A stretch of 64,000 nucleotides of DNA from Tenodera sinensis (Eukaryota; Arthropoda; Insecta; Mantodea; Mantidae): contig CM060962.1 in assembly GCA_030765045.1 (NCBI GenBank), forward strand, positions 91,289,412-91,353,411. Direction: 5' to 3'. The position numbers and the translations under genes are program-made. Positions 12,613 through 23,982 of this stretch are shown piece after piece (within the stretch, counting starts at the first letter, position 1; the number at the start of each line of letters is the position of its first letter). A model generated the notes under the pieces. It was given only the letters and a program-made list of their open reading frames with translations. It ran no database searches and was not told where the DNA came from.

Positions 12613-14859
12613 CAGAGACCAGAAGTTTAGGCATTATAAATCATTAAAATAGCCAGGCAAAATGGCATTGTAAATAGCTAAAATAGGCAGGAAAAAAGGC
12701 ATTGTAAATAGCTAAAATAGGCAGGAAAAAGGCATTATAAATACTGAAACAGGCAATAAAAGGCAATTAAAAAAACCCATTTATTTAATAGATTACACTA
12801 TTCAATTACTCCATCATATTTTAAAGAACTTCAAAGTTTTAAACAAAATGCTAGTGTTGTAATTAACGCTAAATGAAATATTTTTTAAAAAGGTCTTATT
12901 TGTTGCACATCTCAACCAAATGCTTTTTAAGTTCTCTTGGATCATGTTGAGTCTCCTGTCAGATAACAGATTTTTCATGTGACAGAATGATCTCTCACCA
13001 TCAACAGAGGTTATTGGAGCAAATCTAAAACATAGCATCATTGTAAGCTCCATTTCAGCTGCAACAGAATTGTCGCCTTGTAGAATTTTTGAAATGTTTT
13101 TCTAAGTTTATCCAGATCACAGTTTTTTGATAACACTTTTTTAGACTTTTCGCTAACTAATGAATCCTGTTTCCCTGGTACACTGTCCAATCTCTGCACT
13201 GCATCATTCACAATTTTCACTGACTTTGTTAAAGGTTGTCCTCTTTCTTGAAGCTGGCACATCACTTGTGGCAGGAATCCAAACTTGGCCGCAATGAAAA
13301 TTAACTCATTTTTCACTTGCGAAGAGTTGAGAAGTTTCTTGTTTGCTACAATTGAAGATGCTTCATCCTTCAGAGCATTCACCACCTCAGTTATACTCTG
13401 GAAATTTGAAGTGTAGTAAAGTGCTGCTGAAATCCATGTCCCGCATCTCGTTATGATCAGGGGGGAGAGGGGGGGGTACATCTGGTGCAATGGATTTAAA
13501 TGTCAGTATTCTTGATGGGGCTTTCACAAAGACTTTCTTAATACCGGAAATCAATTTGTCAACATCCAGAAACAAGCATTATATCTCTTCTGACCCTATG
13601 AAAGGCGTATGCTACGCAGGTCATGTGAAGCATGTTTGGAAATAACACTTTTAATGCTATTCCAGTCTTTTTCATATATGGTCCAGCGTCATTGATGAAA
13701 AGTAAGACGCATTGAATCTCTTCAAGCCACAGCAGCTTTAATGAACTGGTGAATAATTGCACTATATTTGAATTGTTAACTTTCTCAAGATACTCTGTTG
13801 TAAGCAGAAATGGTTTCATTGATTCATCTTCTGTAGAATCTAATAGTCCAGTAACAACATTGGCAATGAAACGACCCATGGTATCAGTTGACTCATCATT
13901 AGGAATCCAGATCATCTTATTTTTCATTTTATCTTTAATGATTGTTCATTGTGTCATCATAACATTCAGTTGAGTAACATTTTTGCAAACTTGACTCGCT
14001 AGGTACAGATTGGTTAGTGTACTTATCCAAAAACTGATAATGTAGGATTCTATAATTTCCTCAAAGGGATTCCGGTGCTGAAGAAAGCTTTACATAAGTC
14101 GAATGGAAACTGGGATTTTTAACTCGATGTTGCAATTACTGTTGAAAGCAAAGAACTTCCCAGTAGCCTTGGAAAGTGCATTTTTGTGTTTGATTGTGCT
14201 GATATGATATGACATAAAATACTTTTTTCGTAGTTCACTGACTGCTTGCATATTTTCCATGTGAGTAGTTTACTGTCAGTACAAAACACGTTGGATCCAA
14301 AAGTATTAACATAACTTTGTCATTTACTGCATAAAGAAACATTGAATTTCAGCATCTTGCTGCTAGCTACAACGACGTCACAATGAAAATGAAAGAAAAA
14401 CGAAGTTAGACCTGCACTCATTATTGCCTTTTAAGATAAACACTACTGGAAATTCAAATGCTTTTTGTTATCTATACATTTATTTGCGCAGCAGCACTCA
14501 TTGTTGCAAAGAAAATAATAAACTGAATGAAGGATATCTATGTTGTCTGCAACTTAAACACAATAATATGCTTACATTCGGCTAAGTAGCTTTCATAAAA
14601 TGTACCTGAAGGAAATGTTTAACAATTAATAAATAACGTGCGCCGTGAAAGCTTTAAATCAAATTAATAAATAGTAGATAAATAATGAAATAAAGGCGAC
14701 AAAAAGCATTTATTTCGTAAAATAGGCATTTATATTTAAAAAGGCAACATAAAACTATGGCATTTCAATCACAAAGGTATAATTTGTACAGATTCACTTT
14801 CAAATTGAAGATAGATTTGACACATTTAAAAAAGCACTCTGCCTAAGTTCCGGTCTGTG
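12613..14859 (-). mobile_element. Decayed hAT-superfamily transposon
   Basis: The left end CAGAGACCAGAAGTTTAGGC (12613) matches inverted TTAGGCAG...GGTCTGTG at the right end (CACAGACCGGAACTTAGGCA on the other strand). The flanks acaataac and ataatgac agree at 6 of 8 positions, consistent with an old 8-bp hAT duplication. Subterminal tandem repeats of about 33 bp (core GGCATTGTAAATAGC) lie at 12662-12770, and AGGCATTTAT repeats lie near 14700-14740. Between the ends lie transposase fragments on the minus strand. The right end is duplicated (see 14747-14984). Confidence 0.75.
12814..13927 (-). pseudogene. hAT-like transposase, degraded
   Basis: Overlapping minus-strand frames read N- to C-terminal from 13927 to 12814. 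They contain WIPNDESTDTMGRFIANVV, then VLLFINDAGPYMKK, then MLHMTCVAYAFHRV (the CxxH-like hAT motif), then KAPSRILTFKSIAPDVPPP, then CGTWISAALYY, and finally APITSVDGERSFCHMKNLL. The last is the hAT dimerisation domain, usually with SVxxERSFS. At least three frame changes and a G-run expansion (13457-13480) break it, so it cannot be functional. The N-terminal BED zinc finger is not recognisable. The family resembles the CGG-binding-protein-like hAT group; that placement is from memory and unproven. Confidence 0.7.
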
Positions 14860-14984
14860 ATAATGACATAAAACTATGGCATTTCAATCACAAAGGTATA
14901 ATTTGTACAGATTCACTTTCAAATTGAAGATAGATTTGACACATTTAAAAAAGCACTCTGCCTAAGTTCCGGTCTGTGATAATG
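14747..14984. repeat. Perfect 119-bp tandem duplication of the hAT right end
   Basis: Bases 14747-14865 are repeated without a difference at 14866-14984. The unit contains the right terminal inverted repeat plus the flanking ataatgac, so the element appears to have two right ends. Perfect identity inside a decayed element points to a recent event, or to an assembly artefact. Confidence 0.95.
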
Positions 14985-14986
14985 AC

Positions 14987-17347
14987 TTTTATATGATTTA
15001 GTCACTCATGGAATGATCTGTTGGACTTGAAAAAATATGCAAAAATAGTTTGTGTTATTTCATAAGAAGCTACACAAACAAATAAGTCAAAATGTAAAGG
15101 GTGCGCGATGTAGTTCTAATGCCACTTGCTACCTTCAGCTCTTCATTGCTTCATGCATTTTGCAAATGCAGAGTGCTGAGCCATAGGATCTGTGCAGCTA
15201 AACCCTGGAAATATGGATATATTATTACAAATTACTGTGTAAATGAAGCAAACGAGTATGTGACAAATCAAAATATTACCAATCCAATGGATTTTGCTTC
15301 TCAGTTAGGTTGCCAGTCCCCACCACATATGTACAGTAGCAGGAAGATGGAATGTTTGTTGTCTTTATGCCATTATTTTCCTGTAAAGAAAACGTGTTGA
15401 AAAGGGTGAGGAGGGGGGCATTAACTCCAACAGACACTTCTAGGAGTTGCAGCATTCTTTTTCACTTTTATCTTTGTTTTAACTCAGGGCTACAGGTACT
15501 AAAGTATAGCTATGGTGTGTTACAAGTGTGTCTTATATGCTCATGTGTTGTTCTGAGTATTGTAAAGAGCATAAAATAGTAAGGGATCACATTTGTGGGT
15601 AGTTTATAAGAAGTGCGATAAGGTATCACTTATTGACCATATCTGAACCTGTATTACAATTTATCTACTGTTATAGCCTATGACAGGCAGCCTCAACTCA
15701 ATGCACTATGACTTTAGCCTGATGCCCAGACAGCTGAAAGTGGGCAGAATGGAAGGTCAACACAGATGGAAGAAAAGGCAGTGGCAGTTGTATGATTTTC
15801 AATATCAGAAGGCTTGCATTTTTTGAGAGTATTGACTGTGTATACAAGGTGAAATAGAAACAATATTTCATATTGCATTTAACTGGGTGGTTAATGGAAC
15901 AAATAAACATTCCATTTCATAGCTCTTCTGCCACTTACAAATATATACTGTTATTACACTCAATATTTAAATATGTATTTAATCATGATTCAGACGTCAA
16001 GCTTTTTGTACCATTTTTCCTCTAATTATCTTGGCAGATTTGGAGTAATTGTCTTTGTTGTAGAAAGCTAAAGACTACATTTTAAATTGTCAGATAATTG
16101 GTTTCTGTGACCAGGTTTACAGGTTTAATTAATTAATAATACTACTAACACTGGTAAGTAGATCCAAACATGCTTAATATCTGAGCAGCACATCTGTATA
16201 GTCATGGAAATTTGGACTAAGGAAATTTTAAATAAAAATCAGTCACGCTTGTTTTGTGAAGAGAGAACTTCATTTCCCAATCATATTGCTGGCCAGTAAA
16301 TTCCAGTTGAAATTTTCAGTAGTTAAGGTGTCTGAGCTTCTCTGTAATATCACCTTCCACTCCTTTATAGCTGTAGTACTGCTATTTTTTAATTGTTTGA
16401 ACAACCTTGCTGAGCCTAAACATTTCAATGCAACTACTATGTCTATAAACAGGTATCATCCTTCCCAAACAAAGAGAATAGTAGGTATATGGGGATGATG
16501 GTTAAGGGATAGATGAAGTAGCAGCACTTTGAGAAGTTGCCATTCCTATAATTCACAAACCATTACACACTAGTTACATGCATCTGCCACTGCTGCATTT
16601 GAAGAAGCAACTGTATCAGAACACCATGCTTGCTAGCATCGAACATTATGACCGTGCCAGCTGCCTATTTTTCCTTGAGTTGAATCTGCCTAGTCTATGG
16701 AATGAAGAATGGGATATGTCTAAAAAGCTTCTCTTCCCATGCACATATACTTGGGTCTTTTATCACACCCATTTCCTGTTGCTTTTGACTTTCTCATGCT
16801 TTGAAGGCACTTACACGATAGAGGTGAAAATAAAATTTACAAGCTTGAAATGATACAGTTCCAAAATTAAAGTTGATGCTTTGAAGGATGTTAGACTTTC
16901 ACCTCAAAGATCAATAATGTATTGCATTGCAGCAGTGGTCAACATGTTGGAAGCATGCTCATGTTACATGTTCATAGACAAGCAGTTCATGTATTAAAAA
17001 AAATTTGAAAGCATAGAACTTTAAGTCGTTTTCTGGATTTTAGTGCATATTTATTTCTCCAACCATTTTTCATATTAGTTTCTTATATTTAACCACCACA
17101 TTTACTGCAAAGCACTAATACAGGAGGTAATTAAAATAACATTAGTTTTATACTTTTGTCATTCTTATCCAAACCAAATCATGTCCTCAATCCTCCTGCT
17201 GTCTAAAGAAATGGAATAATTTTAAGCGCATGTGTAGAAATAAAATGTTTTCTTTTTTGTGTCATTCCTATCTAGGATGAATATTGACATTTACTGCTTG
17301 CTATTTTCAAATTTTCACAATTTTACTTTCATTGCTTCCTTTAACAG
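14987..17347. other. Intergenic or 5' non-coding region upstream of MPI exon
   Basis: About 2.4 kb without recognisable coding sequence. The MPI promoter or a 5' UTR exon could lie here, but I see no clear initiator, TATA or CpG-island signal. The 60 bases before 17348 are pyrimidine-rich and end in AACAG, which looks like a splice acceptor. So at least one untranslated exon probably lies upstream. Confidence 0.45.
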
Positions 17348-17665
17348 TGCATGGTATTGCACAGCGTACTCCAAAGCTATGCTTGGGGCAAACTGGGTAC
17401 TGACAGCAAGGCATGTGAACTTCATGTACTTAATCGTCCAGGGTTTGCTCCCGACAGCACTACCCCATATGCAGAAATGTGGTTGGGAACACATCCAAAT
17501 GGCCCGTCATCGCTCGAGACTGGTGAATTACTAGAGGATTACCTCAGTGCACATCCAGAAGTGCTAGGAGAAGTAGTGTTAAAGAAATTTGGCAAGAAGC
17601 TTCCATTTCTAATGAAGATATTATCAATTCGCAAGCCTCTGTCTATCCAGGCACATCCTGATAAG
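17348..17665 (+). CDS. MPI: Mannose-6-phosphate isomerase, first coding exon (residues 1-105)
   Basis: MPI interconverts fructose-6-phosphate and mannose-6-phosphate in the cytosol and feeds GDP-mannose and glycosylation. The ATG at 17351 starts MVLHSVLQSYAWGKLGTDSK, which aligns with the SxxxxYAWGK start of the family. It continues with PYAEMWLGTHPNGPS and KLPFLMKILSIRKPLSIQAH. Gln100 and His102 of SIQAHPDK are two of the four zinc ligands. The exon is preceded by a polypyrimidine-AG acceptor, three bases before the ATG, and ends at AAG|GTAAGT in phase 0. Only one uncommon point: the ATG is so close to the acceptor that an upstream non-coding (or short coding) exon is expected. The three further exons in the window join in frame. 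Confidence 0.94.
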
Positions 17666-18179
17666 GTAAGTTAATTGTTTACTCACTTACATTACTTCCC
17701 TTGATGAAACGAAAAGCTCACTTGTTAAAGCATATTATTTTGAACGTTCTGTATTTTCAAGTAACATCTATCAAAGAGAGGAACTACTGATGGACAATAT
17801 TAAGCTGGGCATTCCCCTATTTTTAGAATATTAGCATTATAATTTCTTAGCCACTGAGTACTTAAATTCATGATTTTGCTTAGCCTATTAAGACCTGATT
17901 ATACACAGCAGTTAATATTAGATTAGAGAGAAAACTAGCATAAGATCAAACTGAACCTGGGAATTTTTTACTGTCTAAACCTTTATTTATGATCATGTCC
18001 TCTGATCTGAGATCAACTTTTGACTGGATAAATATCTAAGCTCAAGGTTTCTGATCTGACAATGAGATCAACAAATAGTGTTCATGAAGTTTGAGATAAA
18101 AGAATAAAGTGAATTTTATGGATATATTTGCATTTGATATCAGGTGAATAGGTAAATAATATTTACAAAATTCACTCAG
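17666..18179. other. MPI intron 1, unique part
   Basis: Non-coding intron sequence before the first LINE; no motif was recognised. Confidence 0.5.
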
Positions 18180-18889
18180 GGGTCTCCGTCTAGGGGATAT
18201 GTGAATGGCGACCACAAGGTACCCAAGCTGAGCAGAACATTACTTCCACTTACTGTGTTTTGCTCCTCACTGTAGCTTTTCTATCTACCTTAGCCATCTC
18301 TTGTTCTCTTCTGACCCCGATGCTATTAGGGTTCCTGAGGGCTAGGGAGTCTTTATTTTTCCAACCTCTCATTTCTCTATAAAATCTTAAGCCCTAACAT
18401 GCTGACCTGTCATGGCATATAATACGTCCTCTGATTGGTAATCAGAGGATATGGTCGGTGAATTTATTTTGATAAGTCTCCCAGTCAGGTCGGTGAGACC
18501 CGTAAACCAACGACAGTTGTGGTCCTCCAGACATTCTTGGGGTTGTGAGAGAGCGATGTAACCGCCAAAACATAAAAATATGGTGCTCTCTAAAAAGCGG
18601 TTACTATTACTGCTAAGTGTCTTCTATATTTATGAAATATGACTCGAGGGGTAAAATGTTCCGGAGTTAAAATAGTCCCCCATTCGGATCTCTGGGTGGG
18701 GACTACTTCTCAGGAACCAAAACATTACATTAATAGAAGATCTAACATCAGAATTCTACAATGAAACGCAGGTGGTCTCACCCAAACAAAAAGAATAGAA
18801 CTGAATAAAATTGTATTTGACTATAAAATAGATATATTTGTCATATAAGAAGCAAATCTAACAAATTACCAACTTAAATACTTCAATTT

Positions 18890-19494
18890 TACTGGATTTT
18901 TACTATACCTACTACCCAAAAATAGATAAGTAGTGGAATATTAGTTGGAGTCAAAAATGATATTAAATCCTCCTTTCAAATTGTTAAAGAAATGGATAAC
19001 ACAGATAAAGCTGAATTAATAAAGCTAAATTTTTGGGATAACAAAACACATCTTCATTTATACAGTATTTACAATCCTCCCAGGAATGAACCAGATCTTT
19101 CACTTATTGAGCAATTAAATAAAACAATCATAATTGGGGATTTCAATGCCCATTCCAAAAGATGGGGTTATGAAAAAGTGGATTCTACAGGGCAGATAGT
19201 GGAAGAATTTTTGAATACCACAACCTTTGAACTGATTTATGATAAAGAAGATCCCAAAACCTTCATACATTACTCTGGAGCAGGCAGTAACCCAGACCTC
19301 TTGTTAGCTACAACAGATATTGTTTAAAAAATTAAAAAACAAGTTATAGAAGATCCAAGTTCTGGTCACAGAGCAGTAATAGCTAATATAAAACTAGATA
19401 ATACAAATAACAGTCAAAATCACACAAATCTGTATTGGAACTTCAAAAAAGCAGATTGGAACAAATATAAAACTGAACTGGAACATAAACTTAA
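18890..19494 (+). pseudogene. LINE endonuclease domain (interrupted)
   Basis: The open frame 18992-19327 and its continuation encode YSIYNPPRNEPDL, IIIGDFNAHSKRWG (the GDFNAH catalytic block) and AGSNPDLLLATTDIV. These are typical of AP-type LINE endonucleases. A stop at 19327 and others upstream break the frame. It resumes as VIEDPSSGHRAVI (the SDH-like block is degenerate: SGH in place of SDH) and NLYWNFKKADWNKYKTELEH. The piggyBac then interrupts at TTAA. Confidence 0.75.
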
Positions 19495-19507
19495 CCTCTT
19501 CAGGGAT

Positions 19508-19570
19508 ATGGACGTGAAATCACGTCCATTTAAAATGACGGACGAGCGATATGGACGTGTATACACGTCC
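19508..19570. promoter_or_regulatory. Subterminal GGACGTG palindromes of piggyBac A1
   Basis: ATGGACGTG-N4-CACGTCCAT at 19508-19529 and the perfect 18-base palindrome GGACGTGTATACACGTCC at 19553-19570. Subterminal repeats are where DNA transposases often bind; that these are such sites is inference. The copy at 49985-50047 keeps the arrangement with substitutions. Confidence 0.6.
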
Positions 19571-19689
19571 TGTGCGTTTGTGCATTTAACCCTTATTTAT
19601 CCACTATGTAACTCAACTTATTTTAATTTTCCCCCATTATGAAACATTTAATTAAATTCTATATGCTTTACTGGCTTACCTTTATATGT

Positions 19690-21421
19690 TCCTTCTGCAG
19701 TGATATGCCTCAAAACAGGGATAAACACACAAGGGCACATCTCCACATTCGCCACAGATCATCCCAGTTTCCTTACGGATTCCCTTCTTGCGGCACACGA
19801 AACACCTTCGAGATTCTTTGCTGTTGACGGTATCCTTTTAGGATAATGTTTTCCTTGAAGTCTGAGGGGTGCAGGGGTTTTGGATTTTCTACCCCCAGTA
19901 TGAAGAGGCCTCTCAACCTGGTATTGTTCAATTAGGCTGCGAGCTATTGATAGTCGAAAGTCCAGGTAGGTCATTGTCTTGTGTGGGTTTAGAGCTCTCC
20001 AAATTACCAAACAATTGTATATGGTTATATCCAGCTGGTGCAAAAATACCTTTTTATATCATTTCACTGTTTTTCGTAAAGAGGGATATGCTTGCAATAC
20101 CTGATCTACTAGATCGACACCGCCCATGTGCATATTGTTTTCCTGGATAACGTCAGGCTTGAAAATGCACATTTTGGTATGGGCATCTGTTTTTCCAGTG
20201 TCAATCATCAAAATCTTAGAGCTGCAATTGGATAATGCCGTAACTACCCTCCTGTCCTGCCAGGCAAGGTAGGTCAAAGGTGGGAGCTGACGCACCTCCA
20301 TTTCCCCTCTCCTTAGAGCCTTCGTATTCACATCTTTTGGCAAACCAATACGTTTGAACGTACTGTTCCAATTGCATTAGTCTTTCTTTTGTGTAAGGCC
20401 ATGAATAATTTAGGAGAGCTGCACCAGTTATCTAAGTACACAGTCCTACCCTGATCAAGCACAGGTTCCATTAGGTGCCTTACTATGGAGCCAGATAAGC
20501 CCAAATCTTTGTCTCCAGTATTGTCAGTCCCTTGACCAGCGTAAATGCAGCTATTGTAAAGATATCCCGTTTTACTTTCACAAACATCAAAACTCTTTAT
20601 CCAAATCTAGCCCTTTTTGTTTTGATGTATTGCTTCCAACCTAAGCGGCCCTTCCAAAGCATTAGGCTTTCATCAACAGTGACCTTTTCACCAGCCACAT
20701 AATTTTCTTTAAATTTTGAAATAATATAATCGAAAACAGGCCTAATTTTGTGGAGTTTGTCATTTACATTCTCTGTGCAGGTGAAATGAAGGAACCGCAA
20801 AATTGACGTAAACCTGTTATTTGACATGCATTTTCCAAAAAAAGGAGTAGCTAGCATGTCATCTGTGGACCAATACATGTATAATGCAGGTTTACAAATA
20901 ACACCCATAAGTATAATTAGACCAATTAGCCTGTAAATCTCATTGAGTGTTACTTCTGTCCACCTTTGAATTCTGCTCTTAGGCCATAATTTACCTTTAG
21001 AGAGCAGGTCTTCCTTCACCTTACTCGCATATACATTTGTTTCTGAAACAATGAGAGACACTAAGTCGGTAGTAAAAAATTTTGTAAAAATGTCAATTGG
21101 TTGGCTGTCAGAAGTCAGCTGAGCCTGGGATTGAACACCAGACCCTGTGCTCGTGAAGATGTGCCTGTTTGTATTGGAATTGTTTTCAGCACTCCACAAT
21201 GCTGACTCTTCACGAACACCTGAAGGAAGTTGGTCACGTTCTTCCTCACTGCTACTTGTACCTATATCCTCCACACCTCCCTCAAATTCGGAAAATTCGC
21301 CATCGATATCCAAATCGCTGTCACACAGCAAGAAGTCCTCCACATTATCGTGTGTAATTTCAGAAGCCCTTACACTTCCACCACTCGCTAACCTTTGTGC
21401 AACACTGCTTGTTGATGCCAT
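19690..21421 (-). pseudogene. piggyBac transposase (frameshifted)
   Basis: The ATG at 21421 opens 274 codons. An acidic N-terminus is followed by IDIFTKFFTTDLVSLIVSET, LIGLIILMGVICKPALYMYW and VTVDESLMLWKGRLGWKQY. The Asp of VTVDE is the first of the piggyBac DDD catalytic residues. The frame breaks near 20600. A further frame downstream gives MPKDVNTKALRRGEMEV, KPDVIQENNMHMGGVDLVDQ (family signature containing the last Asp) and RKTVKWYKKVFLHQLD. After that come NPHKTMTYLDFRLSIARSLI and a C-terminal Cys-rich domain (CAARRESVRK...CP-CVFIPVLRH), itself shifted. The middle catalytic region 20345-20600 is degraded. The protein is not functional as encoded. Confidence 0.88.
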
Positions 21422-21806
21422 GTTTTAGCTCTGAGATGTAACACTCAATAGCTTCTCACTTCAGCTACAAGCAGGAAAGTATACGTATGCATTTCAAGAA
21501 AGAAACAAACGGAGCCTGTAAGCTATATCCAAGTTACGAAACACGTGTAAGGAAAAATTGCAAACCTGCTTTATTCTGATGACTCATAAACCACGCATAC
21601 AGTAGTGTTCTATTTCACATTGTGCTGTGACTTGCTGACGCATTGCTCACACATACAATGGGTCCACTACTGTTTCTTTCCGAGATGCGTTCGACAAAGC
21701 AAAGTTAACTTTTTACCAAAGTTAACTTTTAAATGCCCTGCGCTGGATATTGGGTATCCGTTCTCGGCCTGCAGAGCTTTTAAATGGCTGTCGCTCAAGA
21801 GGTTAA

Positions 21807-23361
21807 AGAAGAAGCAAACTGACAGCTGCATGACCACCCAGATCATATGAACAAAAATTTCTGTAAAGTCATCCTAGAAACTGCAAAAAAACATATTCCT
21901 CATGGAAGAATAAAAAATTTCAAACCCTTTTGGAACCCCCAGTTAGAAGAACTGAAAAAGCAAAGGGATATAGCTAGAAATACAGCTGAACAAACAAAAA
22001 ACATATCAGATACACAAATATGGTGAAAGAAATGTGCCTCACTAAAAAAAGAAATTAATACAGCTAAAAAGAATCACTTTAATAATTTTTTAGAAAAAGT
22101 GGATTATAGGACAGATGGCAACAGAGCCCATAAGTTCATAAAAAATGTCAAGGACAGGAAAGAAAGCAACAGCACACCTATCATACACAACAATAAAATA
22201 TTAACAAATGATGCAGCCATAGCCGAAGCATTCAATAAATATTATGCTAATTCACATAAAGTAACAAGAAATAATAAAAAGGAACGTAAAGAATTTAAGA
22301 AAGACTTGAAACAAGAAAGAGAATGTGATCCTAACACTCAATACAATATCTTTTTTTCAAAATTTTAATATGGAAGAACTGAACATTGCAAATAATAATC
22401 TAAAAAACAAAAGGTCTCCTGGACCAGATCACATACATCCAGAGTTCATAAAAAACCTTGGAAAAACAGCAAAACAACTACTACTAAAACTCTACAATCT
22501 ATCCTGGAACACCACTGTACCTGCCGAATGGCAAAAAGCAATAATTGTCCCACTCTTGAAGAAAGATAAAGCAGTATCAGAAATAAAAAGTTATAGACCA
22601 ATAGCTCTTACTAGCATAATAGCAAAAGTGATGGAAAGAATGGTGTCAAATAGGTTAAATTGGTTTCTAGAATCACAAAATCTAATTTCCCCATGTCAAG
22701 CTGGATTCAGAGAGTTCCACTCTACAAAAGAACAAGTCTTACTTCTCAGTCAAGAAATCAAAGACTCCTTCAATAGAAAAGAAGATAATGTATCAGTTTT
22801 TATTGATTTCCAAAGTGCATATGATTCTATATGCAGAACAAAACTGCTAAAGAAAGTAAAAAATATAGGGATACAAGGTCCAATGTTTTCTTGGCTATGT
22901 CATTTCCTAACACAACGCTTTATTGCTACCAGATATGGAAGAAGTATATCTAAATATAAACAAGTACACCGCGGCTTACCACAAGGTGCAGTGCTCAGCA
23001 CTACACTTTTTAATATATGTATTAATGATCTGCCACAACAAATACAAGAATCAAGTGTGAAGTGTGCACTATTTGCTGATGACTTAGTAATGTGGACTTC
23101 AAAACCAAAAAACAAAAGTACAGAACTAGAAAAAACCATGCAACAATCCTTAAACAACCTACAAAAGTGGACCAAAGAAAATTTAATGACTGTTAATACA
23201 ACAAAATCAAACTACCAAATCTGTTCACTAAGAAAAAAAAACACTAAAAATAAAACTAAATTTTGAGGGCCAACAATTACCAGAAACAAAGAAAGCAAAG
23301 TATTTAGGAGTTACATTTGATACCAAACTTACATGGACCAAACAAATAGAAAATGTAATAC
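21807..23361 (+). pseudogene. LINE linker and reverse transcriptase (interrupted)
   Basis: Stops and a frameshift before 22370 precede a long open frame of 313 codons (22325-23266). It contains LKNKRSPGPDHIHPEFIKN, AEWQKAIIVPLLKKD, SYRPIALTSIIAKVMERMV, QAGFREFHSTKEQ, VFIDFQSAYDSI (palm A), RGLPQGAVLSTTLFNI (palm B) and ALFADDLVMWT (catalytic FADD, palm C). After a shift at about 23255 it continues through LPETKKAKYLGVTFDTKLTW (the YLG motif). The LTR element then splits it at 23361. The reverse transcriptase core itself is intact, but the polyprotein as a whole is broken. Confidence 0.9.
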
Positions 23362-23903
23362 TGTCACCGCGCCCGCCGCATCTACTTGCCGACAACAGCA
23401 GTGTCACCCATCGCATTATTGTCGGCACTACCGCAAAGGAGCCGAAGGAAAGAGACAGAGAATGGCCGCATTGTTGGGGCGCTTGCCGAAAGAGAGAAAA
23501 GGATAGAGACTTCGAGAATCTTCTGCTTTGTATTTCACCGCAATAACTGAACTTTCCAGAATAGTGCCTGGGAGATATAAATAGCGGTAAAGTGCGACAG
23601 AAGAGGCAGTCAGACGTATGTGAAGCGTTGAGTAGTCGTGCCGACGGAAGAGACAGACGTATGTGAAGCGTTGAGTAGTCGTGCCGACGGAAAGAAGAGA
23701 CGTATGCGAAGCGTTAAGGAGTCGTGCCGACGGAGAAGGGACGGTTGTTGTGTTACTAGTTCGGAGCCGTGCTGTTGGTGAATGGGAAAAGACTTTCTTG
23801 CTGTTGCAACGAGTGTACAAAGTGACTGTTTACGGAAATAAAAGTGTTTCTTTATCTCGACTACATCTGTCTTCTTTACTTTACACCCCACCAAAAAGTC
23901 ACA
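23362..23903 (+). repeat. 5' LTR (542 bp)
   Basis: The LTR contains a TATA-like TATAAATA at 23576-23583 and a poly(A) signal AATAAA at 23837-23842. Between them lie three tandem repeats of about 43 bp (core GACGTATGTGAAGCGTTGAG, from about 23612 to 23735). It differs from the 3' LTR at about ten positions. Confidence 0.93.
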
Positions 23904-23904
23904 C

Positions 23905-23925
23905 TGGTGTCAGAAGTGGGATCCG
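23905..23925 (+). promoter_or_regulatory. Primer-binding site, tRNA-Leu type
   Basis: TGGTGTCAGAAGTGGGATC begins two bases after the 5' LTR. It complements the 3' end of insect tRNA-Leu (…CCCACTTCTGACACCA), so reverse transcription would be primed by that tRNA. The tRNA identification is from knowledge of tRNA sequence, not a search. Confidence 0.8.
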
Positions 23926-23982
23926 CCGAATTGCTTCTAGTTTCGTTACATCGTCGTTAGAAGTTGCAACCTTAGAACCAAG

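Larger units (their letters stand above)
19495..21802 (-). mobile_element. piggyBac-like transposon A1
   Basis: A 2308-bp element with TTAA duplications, short terminal inverted repeats (CCTCTTnAG) and a minus-strand transposase. Its left subterminal region holds two palindromes built on GGACGTG. A shorter copy of the same family lies at 49973-51007. It interrupts the LINE between endonuclease and reverse transcriptase, so it is younger than that LINE. Confidence 0.92.
19491..21806. repeat. TTAA target-site duplication of piggyBac A1
   Basis: TTAA at 19491-19494 and 21803-21806. The terminal repeats are CCTCTTCAG at the left and CTCAAGAGG at the right. This is the classic piggyBac footprint. 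Confidence 0.92.

Noticed and set aside
18686..18720. Host promoter upstream of the endonuclease frame
   Set aside because: The sequence matches the leader layout of insect LINEs and lies inside an MPI intron, so it is part of the LINE 5' UTR.
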